DNA of 64,000 nucleotides from Sphingomonas paeninsulae (GTDB lineage: Bacteria; Pseudomonadota; Alphaproteobacteria; Sphingomonadales; Sphingomonadaceae): NCBI RefSeq assembly GCF_003660165.1, contig NZ_CP032828.1, forward strand, positions 186,001 through 250,000, read 5' to 3'. Both the position numbers and the translations under genes were made by a program. Below are positions 53,739-63,193 of the stretch, in pieces. The notes beneath the pieces are model-generated. The model did no database searches. It was not told the origin of the DNA and saw only the letters and a list, made by a program, of their open reading frames with translations. Numbering within the stretch: the stretch's first letter is position 1; each line of letters begins with the position of its first letter.

Positions 53739-56024
53739 ATGAAGACGATTTTGTTGGCATCAGTTGCGGCTGTTGGAATTTCGACCAGTGCGGCCGCTCA
53801 AGACTCGGCGGTGGCAGGAACTCCCGTCGCGTCCGAAAGCCAGGTAGCTGACATAATCGTGACCGCCCGGCGGCGTGACGAAAGCCTGTCGAAGGTGCCA
53901 ATCTCGATCGCCGTCTTATCGAGCGGAGCGCTCGAGACACAGGGGATACGGTCCGAACAAGATCTGCAGACGGCTGTGCCTGGTCTCCTCATACAACAAT
54001 CGGGCAGTAGTAACTCGATTAATTACTCAATCCGTGGGCAGACAGTAGACCAATTTACTGGCTCGCCGCCAGCCGTGCTTCCATACATAAACGAATTTCA
54101 GGTCGATCCCGGCGCTGCCAGTTCCTTCTTCGATCTGGCAAATGTCCAGGTTCTCAAGGGGCCTCAGGGTACTTTGTTTGGTCGAAACACAACTGGCGGC
54201 GCCGTATTGTATACAACGGTACAGCCCACCGATAAATTAAATGGGTTCATATCCACCAGGATCGCGAATTTCGACGGACGACAAGTCACTTTTGGTCTGA
54301 CGTTGCCGGTGGCACCGTTTGCGTCACTCCGATTGGCCGGCAACTACGGAGATGGTGGCGGGTACGTCAAAAATCTGGGGGCTTACGACGGTGTGCTCGG
54401 CGCAGGCGGTAACTTCGTACCACGCTCAGACCGTCTAGGGAATGACCGTAACAAGGCGATCCGCGCCACCCTTCTTTTGACCCCGACAGATGGCATCAAG
54501 AATACGACAATAGTTCAGGTTACATCCGACAAGGGGACAAGCGTTCCTGGCCTTCTGTATACATCCTGCGGATGCTCGCTTGATGCACCATTCGTAGCAG
54601 GCCAAACAGGACCGTTCTCAGGGCTGCCAGCTTACCTGGCCTGGCAGAAACGAACGAATACGGAAACATATTCCAACAGCACCTGGAAGTTTAAATCCAA
54701 GAGCCATTTTGTAAGTAATAACACCGAGATCAATCTGGGCGACAACTTGGTACTAAAGAATATTGTTGGCACGGCATACTATAACAAAAATTTTGAGGCG
54801 GATATCGACGCAACGCCTTGGCATATCTACGAGGCGGCCCAAGGATATCCTGCCAATCACATGGAGCATCGCCAATTCTCCGAGGAGCTTCAACTGCAAG
54901 GCAAGGCGTTCGACGGCAAGCTGCAATATGTGGCTGGGGTTTACTACTCCTACCTGCGCGATACCCAGGACGATCATCTTGTGGTGTACGGCGCAATACC
55001 CAGTCCCAGCATATATACCCTTAAGGATCAGTCCTACGCTGCCTTCGCGCAAGCAGCCTACAGTATTAGCAATCAGGTGCATTTAACCGGTGGGTTTCGG
55101 TACACTAAAGATGAAATCAAGGGTTTCGAATTACCGGGCAGCCAGTTCGCCCCAGGCGGAGCCGCATATTCTCCAACATATGACCAGAAACAATCGACCT
55201 CTTTTTCCAAACCTAGTTGGAACGTCAGTCTCGATTATCAGATAAAGCCGTCTTTGCTTCTCTACGTGACACAGCGAGGAAGCTGGCGCGCCGGTGGCTT
55301 TAATTTTTCAGCTCCGCCGGTCTCCACAGCGGGTAAGTTTGGTGGAAATCTCTTTCTTCCCGAAACCGCGAAGGATGTGGAGCTCGGTGCAAAATTCAAC
55401 GGCAATATAAATGGAATGCGAGTTACGACCAATTTTTCGATTTATCGCCAATGGATCAACAATGTGCAACGTGCCACATTTATCTCCGTCCCCTTCCCTG
55501 CGGTGGTGACGAGCAACGTACCTAAAGCGCAGGTAACAGGGCAAGAGTTTGACTTCACGGTTTCGCCAGCGTCATGGTTGCACGTCGGCGGGCAGCTGTC
55601 GCACGTCAACGCCAAATTTACTGACCCCCTCGTGATCGCGTTCGGCCAGTCAATCCCTTACGGACCGTATGGCTTCTCGCCCAAGTGGTCTGGGTCCGCA
55701 TTTTCTGAGATATCCCAGGAAATTGGTGATGGCAGCTCCGTTGCCTTGCGCGGCGACGTGTTCGCGCAATCCTCATTCTATTTCTCGAACGAGGCCAACA
55801 CGTTTCTTCCAGGCACGAAAGTTGCAGGGTACGCCCTTGTTAATGGCAGGTTGAGTTGGAACAACATTCGGGGAACCGGCCTAGCTCTTGCTGTCTATGG
55901 AAAGAACCTTCTGGATAAGCGATATTTCGTCGGAGGCCTGGCTACAGGCGTCACTTTGGGGACCAACTCTGTCAATCCAGGAGTGCCACGTAGCTATGGG
56001 CTAGAACTGAAGTATGCATTTTGA
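53739..56024 (+). CDS. TonB-dependent receptor
   Basis: 761 residues. MKTILLASVAAVGISTSAAAQ is a clear signal peptide; ATG 53739 follows a GGGGAG site, while the upstream start at 53694 would disturb it. The plug has DIIVTARRRDESLSKVPIS, then YSIRGQTVDQFTGSPPAV and VLKGPQGTLFGRNTTGGAVL. The barrel ends PRSYGLELKYAF with terminal Phe. It lies between two acyl-CoA dehydrogenases and upstream of the Baeyer-Villiger block, so it probably imports that pathway's substrate. The ligand is unknown. Confidence 0.95.
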   Translation: MKTILLASVAAVGISTSAAAQDSAVAGTPVASESQVADIIVTARRRDESLSKVPISIAVLSSGALETQGIRSEQDLQTAVPGLLIQQSGSSNSINYSIRGQTVDQFTGSPPAVLPYINEFQVDPGAASSFFDLANVQVLKGPQGTLFGRNTTGGAVLYTTVQPTDKLNGFISTRIANFDGRQVTFGLTLPVAPFASLRLAGNYGDGGGYVKNLGAYDGVLGAGGNFVPRSDRLGNDRNKAIRATLLLTPTDGIKNTTIVQVTSDKGTSVPGLLYTSCGCSLDAPFVAGQTGPFSGLPAYLAWQKRTNTETYSNSTWKFKSKSHFVSNNTEINLGDNLVLKNIVGTAYYNKNFEADIDATPWHIYEAAQGYPANHMEHRQFSEELQLQGKAFDGKLQYVAGVYYSYLRDTQDDHLVVYGAIPSPSIYTLKDQSYAAFAQAAYSISNQVHLTGGFRYTKDEIKGFELPGSQFAPGGAAYSPTYDQKQSTSFSKPSWNVSLDYQIKPSLLLYVTQRGSWRAGGFNFSAPPVSTAGKFGGNLFLPETAKDVELGAKFNGNINGMRVTTNFSIYRQWINNVQRATFISVPFPAVVTSNVPKAQVTGQEFDFTVSPASWLHVGGQLSHVNAKFTDPLVIAFGQSIPYGPYGFSPKWSGSAFSEISQEIGDGSSVALRGDVFAQSSFYFSNEANTFLPGTKVAGYALVNGRLSWNNIRGTGLALAVYGKNLLDKRYFVGGLATGVTLGTNSVNPGVPRSYGLELKYAF

Positions 56025-56309
56025 ACCGTCAGATACCCTTTCTTGTGACGACCTCGACAGGTTTAGGATCACGGAGTGCCATGCATTCAGAACGATCGGC
56101 TCCGGTCGTGCCCTTTGACACTGCGCCATCTATGACTTTTGAGTTTACCCGGCTGAATCGCGCTTTCTGCCGATCCAGATGCAAAGCTCTTCGAACGTCT
56201 GTTGTGCGAAGAGTGGTGCATCAATCCAAGAGGCTTATGGTTGCAAACCGCAAGGAGCGGATGGCGGGTTTGCCGCTTCGCCCGGTGCTATCTTTAAGGG
56301 TTCTCAAGA

Positions 56310-57476
56310 ATGACTAGCGGAAGCGCGGATATGCCGGCCTGGATGGACGACGACCTCGTGATTTTTCGAGATGCCGTCGATCGCTTCATCGAGCGGGAAT
56401 GCTTACCTCATCTTGAGGAATGGGATGCTGCCGGTGCGGTCCCACGCGAGATTTGGCGCAAGGCCGGTGAGGCGGGGCTGCTGATGGCGAGCGCACCCGC
56501 CGAGTATGGCGGCGGCGGAGCAAGCTTTGCCTATGATGTGGTCATCACCGAGCGGCTCAGTCGGTTCGGCGCTCACGGTTTTTCGATTCCGGTTCAAAAC
56601 TGCATTTTCGCCCCCTATCTGGTTCACATTGGATCGGAGGAGCAAAAAAGGAAATGGATTCCGCGTTTTGCGTCAGGGGAATGGATTGGTGCAATCGCCA
56701 TGTCCGAGCCAGGAGCAGGTTCAGATCTCAAGGCGCTCCGCTGTACCGCGGTTCGGGATGGTGACAGCTATATCATCAACGGGCAAAAAATATTCACAAC
56801 GCTAGGAATGCAGGCCGATCTCCTGATGGTGGCGTGTCGCACAGGGGAGCAGGGAAGCGGCGGCATTTCGCTCTTTTTCGTCGAGACCAACGATTGTCCT
56901 GGATTCACCCGTGGACGCAAGCTCGATAAGATTGGGTTGAATGCCCATGCGACAGCTGAACTGTTTTTCGCAGACGTTCGAATCCCCGCGTCGAATTTGG
57001 TGGGAGAAGTCGAAGGTCAAGGCTTCACACAAATGATGTTCAATCTCGCTCAAGAACGGTTGATCGTCGCAATTGAGTCATCAGCAATGATCGAACGCGC
57101 CGTTGCTGAAACAGTCGCCTACGTCAAGGATCGCAAGGCTTTCGGCAAGACAGTGATGGATTTTCAGAACACCCAATTTGTTCTAGCCGACTGCAAAACC
57201 GAGAGCGTTGTCGGCAAAGCGTTTGTCAATCAATGTATCGAGGAGCATCTGCAGGGAACGCTGGATCCTGTGACCGCTGCGATGGCAAAGCTGTGGCTTA
57301 GCGAGACGCAGGGCAAGGTGATCGATCGCTGCCTGCAACTGTTCGGTGGTTATGGGTACATAAACGAGTATCCAATCGCCCACATGTACCGGGACTCGCG
57401 CGTGTCGCGAATCTACGGCGGAACGAGCGAAATCATGAGGTTGATTGTAGCGCGCTCGCTTCAGGCCAACGGCTAA
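56310..57476 (+). CDS. Acyl-CoA dehydrogenase
   Basis: 388 residues. IAMSEPGAGSDLKAL, TTLGMQADLLMVACR, GLNAHATAELFF and CLQLFGGYGYINEY are the expected blocks. Like the gene at 51744 it has YGGTSEI in place of the medium-chain catalytic Glu and carries Glu in helix G (LAQERLIVAI). The two are paralogues on either side of the receptor, on opposite strands. It is 11 bp before the crotonase at 57488 and likely co-transcribed with it. Confidence 0.93.
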   Translation: MTSGSADMPAWMDDDLVIFRDAVDRFIERECLPHLEEWDAAGAVPREIWRKAGEAGLLMASAPAEYGGGGASFAYDVVITERLSRFGAHGFSIPVQNCIFAPYLVHIGSEEQKRKWIPRFASGEWIGAIAMSEPGAGSDLKALRCTAVRDGDSYIINGQKIFTTLGMQADLLMVACRTGEQGSGGISLFFVETNDCPGFTRGRKLDKIGLNAHATAELFFADVRIPASNLVGEVEGQGFTQMMFNLAQERLIVAIESSAMIERAVAETVAYVKDRKAFGKTVMDFQNTQFVLADCKTESVVGKAFVNQCIEEHLQGTLDPVTAAMAKLWLSETQGKVIDRCLQLFGGYGYINEYPIAHMYRDSRVSRIYGGTSEIMRLIVARSLQANG

Positions 57477-57487
57477 GAGGATTAGAA

Positions 57488-58333
57488 ATGAGCGATGTCA
57501 TCAAGATGGAATTGGCTGCGGACGGTATATGCCGGATCGTCATGAATCGTCCGGAGCGCGGAAACGCCCAGAATAATGAACTGCTCTACGCGCTTGATGC
57601 TGCGCTGACGGAGGCGTCACGTGACGTATCGGTGCGGGTCATAATCTTGGCAGGCGAAGGGAAACATTTCAGCACCGGTCACGATCTCGGCGAGTTCGAT
57701 CCGCTGCTCGAAGGCATTGACACGGTCGGCGTATGGGGCGGCTTCTCTATGCCGGCAATGGAAGGCTATATGGCCTTCGAGGAAGAAGCTTATTTCGGTC
57801 TCTGCTGGCGCTGGCGCAACATTCCCAAGCCTATCATCGCCGAAGTTCAGGGTAGGGTAATCGCCGGCGGCCTGATGCTGGCTTGGATCTGCGATCTCAT
57901 CGTGGCAAGCGAGGATGCGACCTTTGCCGACCCAGTGGTGGCGGCAGGCCACAATGGCGTCGAATATTTCGCGCATCCATGGGAAGTCGGCGCACGGAAA
58001 GCCAAGGAGATGCTGTTCACCGGCCAGGGCATTTCCGCGTGGGCTGCAGAACGGTTGGGCATGGTGAACCGGGTGGTATCACTCGACCGTCTGACGGATG
58101 AAACGCTTGAGCTAGCCAAAATAATTGCCGAAAAACCCGTCATGGGCGTTCGGCTTGCCAAAATGTCTGTGAACCAAACGCAGGATGAGCAAGGCTTCTA
58201 CAACGCGCTTCGCGCGGCAATGGGTCTGCAACATCTTTCACATGCGCAATCGTTTGCGGTGCACGGAAGCTCAGCCGATGAATCCGCCGCAGCGTTGATC
58301 CGCAAGACCTTAAAACTGCCCTTACTGCCTTGA
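57488..58333 (+). CDS. Crotonase-family enoyl-CoA hydratase-like protein
   Basis: 281 residues. MNRPERGNAQNNELL, HFSTGHDLGEFDPLL (oxyanion hole), VAGGLMLAW-like IAGGLMLAWICDLIVASED, and SAWAAERLGMVNRVV. The two usual catalytic Glu positions read GGLMLA and FADPVVAAG, so only an Asp is near the second; the activity may be hydrolysis, isomerisation or C-C cleavage. An insert of about 20 residues (GVWGGFSMPAMEGYMAFEEE) follows the oxyanion block. It follows an acyl-CoA dehydrogenase and precedes the Baeyer-Villiger gene. Confidence 0.87.
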   Translation: MSDVIKMELAADGICRIVMNRPERGNAQNNELLYALDAALTEASRDVSVRVIILAGEGKHFSTGHDLGEFDPLLEGIDTVGVWGGFSMPAMEGYMAFEEEAYFGLCWRWRNIPKPIIAEVQGRVIAGGLMLAWICDLIVASEDATFADPVVAAGHNGVEYFAHPWEVGARKAKEMLFTGQGISAWAAERLGMVNRVVSLDRLTDETLELAKIIAEKPVMGVRLAKMSVNQTQDEQGFYNALRAAMGLQHLSHAQSFAVHGSSADESAAALIRKTLKLPLLP

Positions 58334-58656
58334 CATGCGAACGGCTGCTTTAAATGGACCCCGTCAAACGCTGACGGTGGACTTTGTCCTTAATCTAAAA
58401 ACGCGTCGGCGCCAAACGAAAGTCGGGTTCGCTAGTGCGGCGTTAGCGCAAGCGATCCGCATCTGGAGGAAGCGTTCAAATTCCGTGCACGCCGTTCGTG
58501 ATTTAGGACCGAGAGAATACTTCACCCCTCAAGTGAACGATGATCTCGGAATAGCCCTACCAGTTTTGACGCGACGGGAGGTGGCGTGGGATTTTCAGAA
58601 TCTATCACCAGCACCGACGCAAAAATGCAATTTTAGCTGAGTTTGGAGTGAAAGAT
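58334..58656. other. Intergenic stretch before the Baeyer-Villiger gene
   Basis: About 320 bases. The open frame 58335-58640 has no recognisable product. A GGAG site at its right end belongs to the monooxygenase. A separate promoter for the downstream genes may lie here. Confidence 0.4.
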
Positions 58657-60492
58657 ATGGACGTGGTCAGCAGATGCGAACGGACACAGACACCGGCCAA
58701 TGTCGACATTGAGGCGTTGCGGGAAAGGTATCGCCAAGAGCGCGACAAGCGCGTGAGGCCGGAAGGCGACAACCAGTATATTGAGGTCTCGGAAGATTTT
58801 TCTGAATTCTTCGAAGTTGATCCATATTCGCCGGCGGTCGTACGCGATGCCATTGAAGAAGATACCGAGGTCGCCATTCTCGGCGGAGGATTTGCGGGCT
58901 TAATTGCGGGCGCGCGCCTTAAACAGGCTGGTATAAAGGATATCCGCATCATCGAGATGGGCGGAGACTTTGGTGGTACCTGGTATTGGAACCGTTACCC
59001 AGGCGTCCAATGTGATGTCGATGCGTATTGCTATCTGCCGCTTCTCGAGGAAGTAGGCTACATTCCGAAGGAGCGATATTCTTATGGCTCCGAGATTTTC
59101 GAACATTGTCGGCGGATTGGCCATCATTTCGGTCTTTATGACGGAGCCATGTTTGGGACGATGGCGCTGTCGCTGCGATGGGACGAACTGATTCAGCGCT
59201 GGCGGATAAAGACCAATCACGGCGATGACATCCGTGCCCGCTTCTTGGTAATGGCATCCGGTCGCTACAATCGACCTAAGTTGCCAGGCATCCCAGGCAT
59301 CAAAGACTTCAAGAACCGCATTTTTCATACCGCGCGCTGGGATTATGAGTATACTGGCGGCGATGCTACCGGCGAGCTGCATAAGCTCGCAGACAAGCGA
59401 GTTGCGATAATCGGCACTGGCGCCACCGCCGTGCAGGTCGTTCCTTTCCTTGGTCAATATGCTAAGCATCTTCATGTTTTTCAGCGGACGCCCTCGTCGG
59501 TCGACGCGCGCGGCAACCGGAACACCGATCCAGACTGGGTGAAGACGCTGAAGCCAGGCTGGCAGGCCGAGCGACAGAAAAACTTCAACGCTGCCATATA
59601 CGAAATGCTATCCCCAAATATGCCGGATATTGTTTGTGACGGGTGGACCGAACTCAATCGTAACATCCAAGCCGTTTTCGCCGATTCAGGCAACGCAGCG
59701 CCGTCATTAGATGAATACATGACGGTGCGCGAGCCGGAAGATTACAAAGTCATGGAGCGCATCCGCCAGCGTATTGGCTCCATCGTGGATGATCCCGAAA
59801 CAGCGGAAAAGCTCAAGCCCTATTATCGATTCTTGTGCAAGCGACCCTGTTGGAACGATAACTATCTACCGACCTTCAATCGCCCTAACGTAACGCTGGT
59901 CGATGTTTCAGGATCGAGGGGTGTCGAACGGTTGACCGAAGACGGGATCGTCGCCAATGGGGTTGAATATAAAATCGACTGCCTCGTTTTGGCGAGCGGA
60001 TTCGAAATTGCGACTGGGCTGAAGCGTCGGATTGGGATCGAAACGATCGAAGGTCGCGGCGGTCTGTCGCTCTACGACCATTGGGCGGGTGGCCCCAAGA
60101 CTTTGCATGGCTTATCGACGCACGGCTTTCCTAATCTCTTCTTTGCAGGTTGGACCCAGGGCGGTGTATCGGCCAACGTCTCCGAGATGTACGACAATCA
60201 GGCGCGGCATTTCGCTTACATTATTAAGGAAACGCGCGCGCGCGGCGCAACGACTGTTCAACCGTCACAGGAAGCTCAGGATGCCTGGGTGGAGACGATG
60301 CAAGCAACTGAAGTCTCAAATAAAGATTTTCTCAGTCAGTGCACGCCGGGATACTTCAATAGCGAGGGCAGCAAGGTAATTAAAGACTCCCCGCTTGGTG
60401 AAGTTTACGGCCCCGGCTACCAAGCCTTCGTCCATCTTATAGAAACCTGGCGCAACAATGGCGATCTAAATGGGCTCATTCTCGAGAAATGA
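58657..60492 (+). CDS. Baeyer-Villiger-type flavin monooxygenase
   Basis: 611 residues with an N-terminal extension of about 70. FAD motif GGGFAG (76-81), then GGDFGGTWYWNRYPGVQCD, typical of cyclohexanone and steroid monooxygenases. NADPH motif GTGATA (253-258). The fingerprint F-x-G-x3-H-x3-W-D reads FKNRIFHTARWD (218-229): all key residues are there except Gly, which is Asn. It would insert oxygen next to a ketone to make an ester or lactone. The GGAG site fits the ATG at 58657 better than the GTG at 58648. It lies 54 bp before the second amidohydrolase. With lactonase-type genes elsewhere in the window it suggests ring opening of an alicyclic ketone. Confidence 0.9.
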   Translation: MDVVSRCERTQTPANVDIEALRERYRQERDKRVRPEGDNQYIEVSEDFSEFFEVDPYSPAVVRDAIEEDTEVAILGGGFAGLIAGARLKQAGIKDIRIIEMGGDFGGTWYWNRYPGVQCDVDAYCYLPLLEEVGYIPKERYSYGSEIFEHCRRIGHHFGLYDGAMFGTMALSLRWDELIQRWRIKTNHGDDIRARFLVMASGRYNRPKLPGIPGIKDFKNRIFHTARWDYEYTGGDATGELHKLADKRVAIIGTGATAVQVVPFLGQYAKHLHVFQRTPSSVDARGNRNTDPDWVKTLKPGWQAERQKNFNAAIYEMLSPNMPDIVCDGWTELNRNIQAVFADSGNAAPSLDEYMTVREPEDYKVMERIRQRIGSIVDDPETAEKLKPYYRFLCKRPCWNDNYLPTFNRPNVTLVDVSGSRGVERLTEDGIVANGVEYKIDCLVLASGFEIATGLKRRIGIETIEGRGGLSLYDHWAGGPKTLHGLSTHGFPNLFFAGWTQGGVSANVSEMYDNQARHFAYIIKETRARGATTVQPSQEAQDAWVETMQATEVSNKDFLSQCTPGYFNSEGSKVIKDSPLGEVYGPGYQAFVHLIETWRNNGDLNGLILEK

Positions 60493-60546
60493 GCTCGGAA
60501 ACGGTGAATTTTCCTATTCTTCTCAAGTCAAGAGTGGACCAAACCC

Positions 60547-62304
60547 ATGACACCTTCAATTGAACATTTTGATATTATAATTCGCGGCGGCACTGTTATA
60601 GACGGCACCGGCAGGGAGCCTTTTGCAGCCGACGTCGGAATCCGCGACGGGCGCATCGCCACCGTAGGCGTGGTCAGCGGTACCGCAGGCGAGGAAATCG
60701 ATGCGAAGGGCTGTATTGTAACGCCAGGTTTTATTGACGTGCACACTCATTATGACGGCCAGGCTATCTGGTCTGAGCGGATGCTGCCATCGTCAGCTCA
60801 TGGGGTTACGACCGTGGTCATGGGCAATTGCGGCGTCGGCTTTGCGCCCTGTCGCCCGGGCGACCGCGATCTGCTGGTGAGCGCCATGGAAGGCGTCGAG
60901 GACATTCCTGAAGTGGTGATGACTGAAGGCTTGGACTGGAGCTGGGAATCCTTTCCTGAATTCCTTGATGTTGTGGACAGCAAGCCACATGACATCGACA
61001 TAGCCGCATATCTCCCGCATTCTGCACTGCGCGTTTTCGTAATGGGGGAGCGCGGCGCCAACCGCGAAGATGCTACAGACGCCGACATCGAGCAGATGAA
61101 AAAGATAGTCGCCGAGGCCATGGCGGTTGGCGCGATGGGTTTTGCGACCTCGCGTGTGTCGATCCATCGCAGCATCGACGGTACGAATATCCCAAGCTTC
61201 GAAGCGAGTGAGCGTGAGCTCAGCGCTATCGCAGGTGAGGTTAGTAAGGCCGGCGGAATTGTTCAGCTCGTGCCCGAACTTCTCGAAGGCTCCGATCCGC
61301 AGGAGATTCGCAGACGGTTTGACCTGCTGCGCCGCATTTCCAGTCAACACTCGGTCTGCGTCAGTTTCACGCTCGCGCAGACAGACGACGCTCCCGATTA
61401 CCTCACCAAAATTGGCGATTGGGTGGAGGAAGCCAATGCGAACGACGGCGCTACGCTCCGGCCGCAGATCTTTCCGCGGCCGGTGGGGATGATCATCGGC
61501 TTCGACCTATCCGCGACCCCTTTCGTGCTGTGTCCGACATACAAGTTGCTTGCGCATCTGCCGCTCGCCGAACGGATCGCCGAACTCCGCAAACCCGAAG
61601 TGCGCCAGAAAATCATCACCGAGGCCCCCGACGATCCGACATTGCCCACGATCGCAATAGCACGCACTTTCGAGCGCATGTTCGAAATGAGCGATCAGCC
61701 AAATTACGAACCCAATATGAACGACAGCGTTGCGGCAAGGGCGCGGCGAGAGGGACGAACGCCTGAAGAAGTGGCCTATGACCTTCTGATTGCGGACGAC
61801 GGCCACGCGATGCTTTATGTGGCGCTGAGCAACTACGCAAAAGGATCGCTGGACGAGATTGGAGAGGCATTTATGCGCCCCGCATCGGTAATTGCGCTAG
61901 GCGACGGAGGGGCTCATTATGGCCTGATATGCGATGCCAGCTATACGACGTTCATGCTGACCCACTGGACGCGTGATCGGAAGGGAGCACGGCTTTCTCT
62001 TGCGAAGACAATCAAGGCCTTAAGCTCAATTCCGTCCGAGCTGATGGGCTTTTCTGACAGGGGCATTCTTGCGGAAGGCTTTAAAGCCGATGTCAACGTC
62101 ATCGATTATGAAAAATTGGCGCTGTATCGCCCCGAAGTTCATTATGATCTCCCGGCAGGCGGGCGCCGTCTCAATCAGAAAGCTAGTGGCTATCGCGCGA
62201 CAATTGTAAGCGGCGAGGTCATTGTTCGCTCTGATGCGCATACGGGCGCCCTGCCCGGTCGGCTTGTGCGCCATGCGCCGAGTGCTGAACTCCAGCCGGC
62301 ATAG
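60547..62304 (+). CDS. N-acyl-D-aminoacylase-like amidohydrolase (long form), paralogue
   Basis: 585 residues. DIIIRGGTVIDGTGREPF, FIDVHTHYDGQAIW with the metal H-x-H, MGNCGVGFAPC, GVEDIPEVVM, DGGAHYGLICDA and GFSDRGILAEGFKADVNVID. It is clearly related to the protein at 40783 along the whole length. Both are next to oxygenase and crotonase genes, which hints at a shared chemical step rather than amino-acid metabolism. It follows the Baeyer-Villiger monooxygenase closely and may be co-transcribed with it. Confidence 0.88.
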   Translation: MTPSIEHFDIIIRGGTVIDGTGREPFAADVGIRDGRIATVGVVSGTAGEEIDAKGCIVTPGFIDVHTHYDGQAIWSERMLPSSAHGVTTVVMGNCGVGFAPCRPGDRDLLVSAMEGVEDIPEVVMTEGLDWSWESFPEFLDVVDSKPHDIDIAAYLPHSALRVFVMGERGANREDATDADIEQMKKIVAEAMAVGAMGFATSRVSIHRSIDGTNIPSFEASERELSAIAGEVSKAGGIVQLVPELLEGSDPQEIRRRFDLLRRISSQHSVCVSFTLAQTDDAPDYLTKIGDWVEEANANDGATLRPQIFPRPVGMIIGFDLSATPFVLCPTYKLLAHLPLAERIAELRKPEVRQKIITEAPDDPTLPTIAIARTFERMFEMSDQPNYEPNMNDSVAARARREGRTPEEVAYDLLIADDGHAMLYVALSNYAKGSLDEIGEAFMRPASVIALGDGGAHYGLICDASYTTFMLTHWTRDRKGARLSLAKTIKALSSIPSELMGFSDRGILAEGFKADVNVIDYEKLALYRPEVHYDLPAGGRRLNQKASGYRATIVSGEVIVRSDAHTGALPGRLVRHAPSAELQPA

Positions 62305-62332
62305 CGCCGGCGGGAACCTGTTTGTCGGGCCG

Positions 62333-62360
62333 CTTGGTAGCTCTGTCGCTTGCTACCAAG
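62333..62360. terminator. Possible hairpin terminator after the amidohydrolase
   Basis: CTTGGTAGC, ten bases, then GCTACCAAG form a perfect 9-bp stem 29 bp after the stop. No T-run follows, so it may act with Rho or only stabilise the transcript end. Confidence 0.4.
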
Positions 62361-62561
62361 TTCAAGGGGATGCCATTGCGTGATCTTCAAAATGCTTGGC
62401 AAGCGCAGATTCGCGTCGAACTCCGCACTGCACTCCTATTGAGCTACCTGATGTGGTTGATTCGCAGATCGCTTAATATGTTGTAAAATTTAATAGACAG
62501 GTGCGCGGAGTTCTATAAACAGGTAGGATACGCCACTACAGTTTTTGCGAGAGAGGCAATC

Positions 62562-63101
62562 ATGAGTGATAAATCGGCAGCAGCGTCCCCTGAAGAGACT
62601 ATTGCTGATCTCTCGCGAAGATTGGCGGTCGTCGAGGATATCGAGGCGATTAAACAAATAACCTACAAGTATTGCACGGCGGCAGACAAATATGATGGCC
62701 GGCCAGGTGACTATGGTGCCAACGTAGCGGATTGTTTTACGAGTGATGGTGCTTGGGATGGCGGCGTCCTCGGTCGGTTTGAAGATCGCAAAGGACTAAC
62801 GGGGTTTTGGGATTCCGAATTCCAAACGCGGATGACTCAAATGGCGTCGCACATGGCAATGAACCCGATCATCGCGGTAAACGGAGATGACGCGACAGGT
62901 GACTTTCATCTCTTGGCGCAACTGACTTTCAACGGCGAAGCGTTGTGGACCGCAGGTCGATATCACAACAGCTACCGGCGAACGGCCGACGGTTGGCGAA
63001 TCAAGGAAATGAAATACGATCCCTGGATGTGGAGCAGGCACCTTGAGGGCTGGGCTCGAGAGCGTTTTCTCGAAGGTACATCAAGTTTAAAAGGTGATTG
63101 A
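62562..63101 (+). CDS. SnoaL/NTF2-like protein
   Basis: 179 residues. After an acidic start, VEDIEAIKQITYKYCTAADKYD is the typical first helix of SnoaL-like proteins, followed by VADCFTSDGAWDG, MASHMAMNPIIAV and YHNSYRRTADGWRIKEMKYDP. The cone-shaped fold is used by dehydratases, isomerases and small ring-hydroxylating partners. It is 92 bp before a Rieske oxygenase gene, so a role on the same substrate is likely. Catalytic residues could not be assigned. Confidence 0.85.
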   Translation: MSDKSAAASPEETIADLSRRLAVVEDIEAIKQITYKYCTAADKYDGRPGDYGANVADCFTSDGAWDGGVLGRFEDRKGLTGFWDSEFQTRMTQMASHMAMNPIIAVNGDDATGDFHLLAQLTFNGEALWTAGRYHNSYRRTADGWRIKEMKYDPWMWSRHLEGWARERFLEGTSSLKGD

Positions 63102-63193
63102 CGTCGAACGAAATTAGTTCGGCGGAGCAGAAACAGATTGAGCGGGGTACTGAGGAACGGTGCGCCGAGACCGTAAGTTGAAAGGTAATTCCT

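Noticed and set aside
56021-56317. 98-codon frame between the receptor and an acyl-CoA dehydrogenase
   Set aside because: It overlaps both neighbours, is basic and unstructured, and has no recognisable family.
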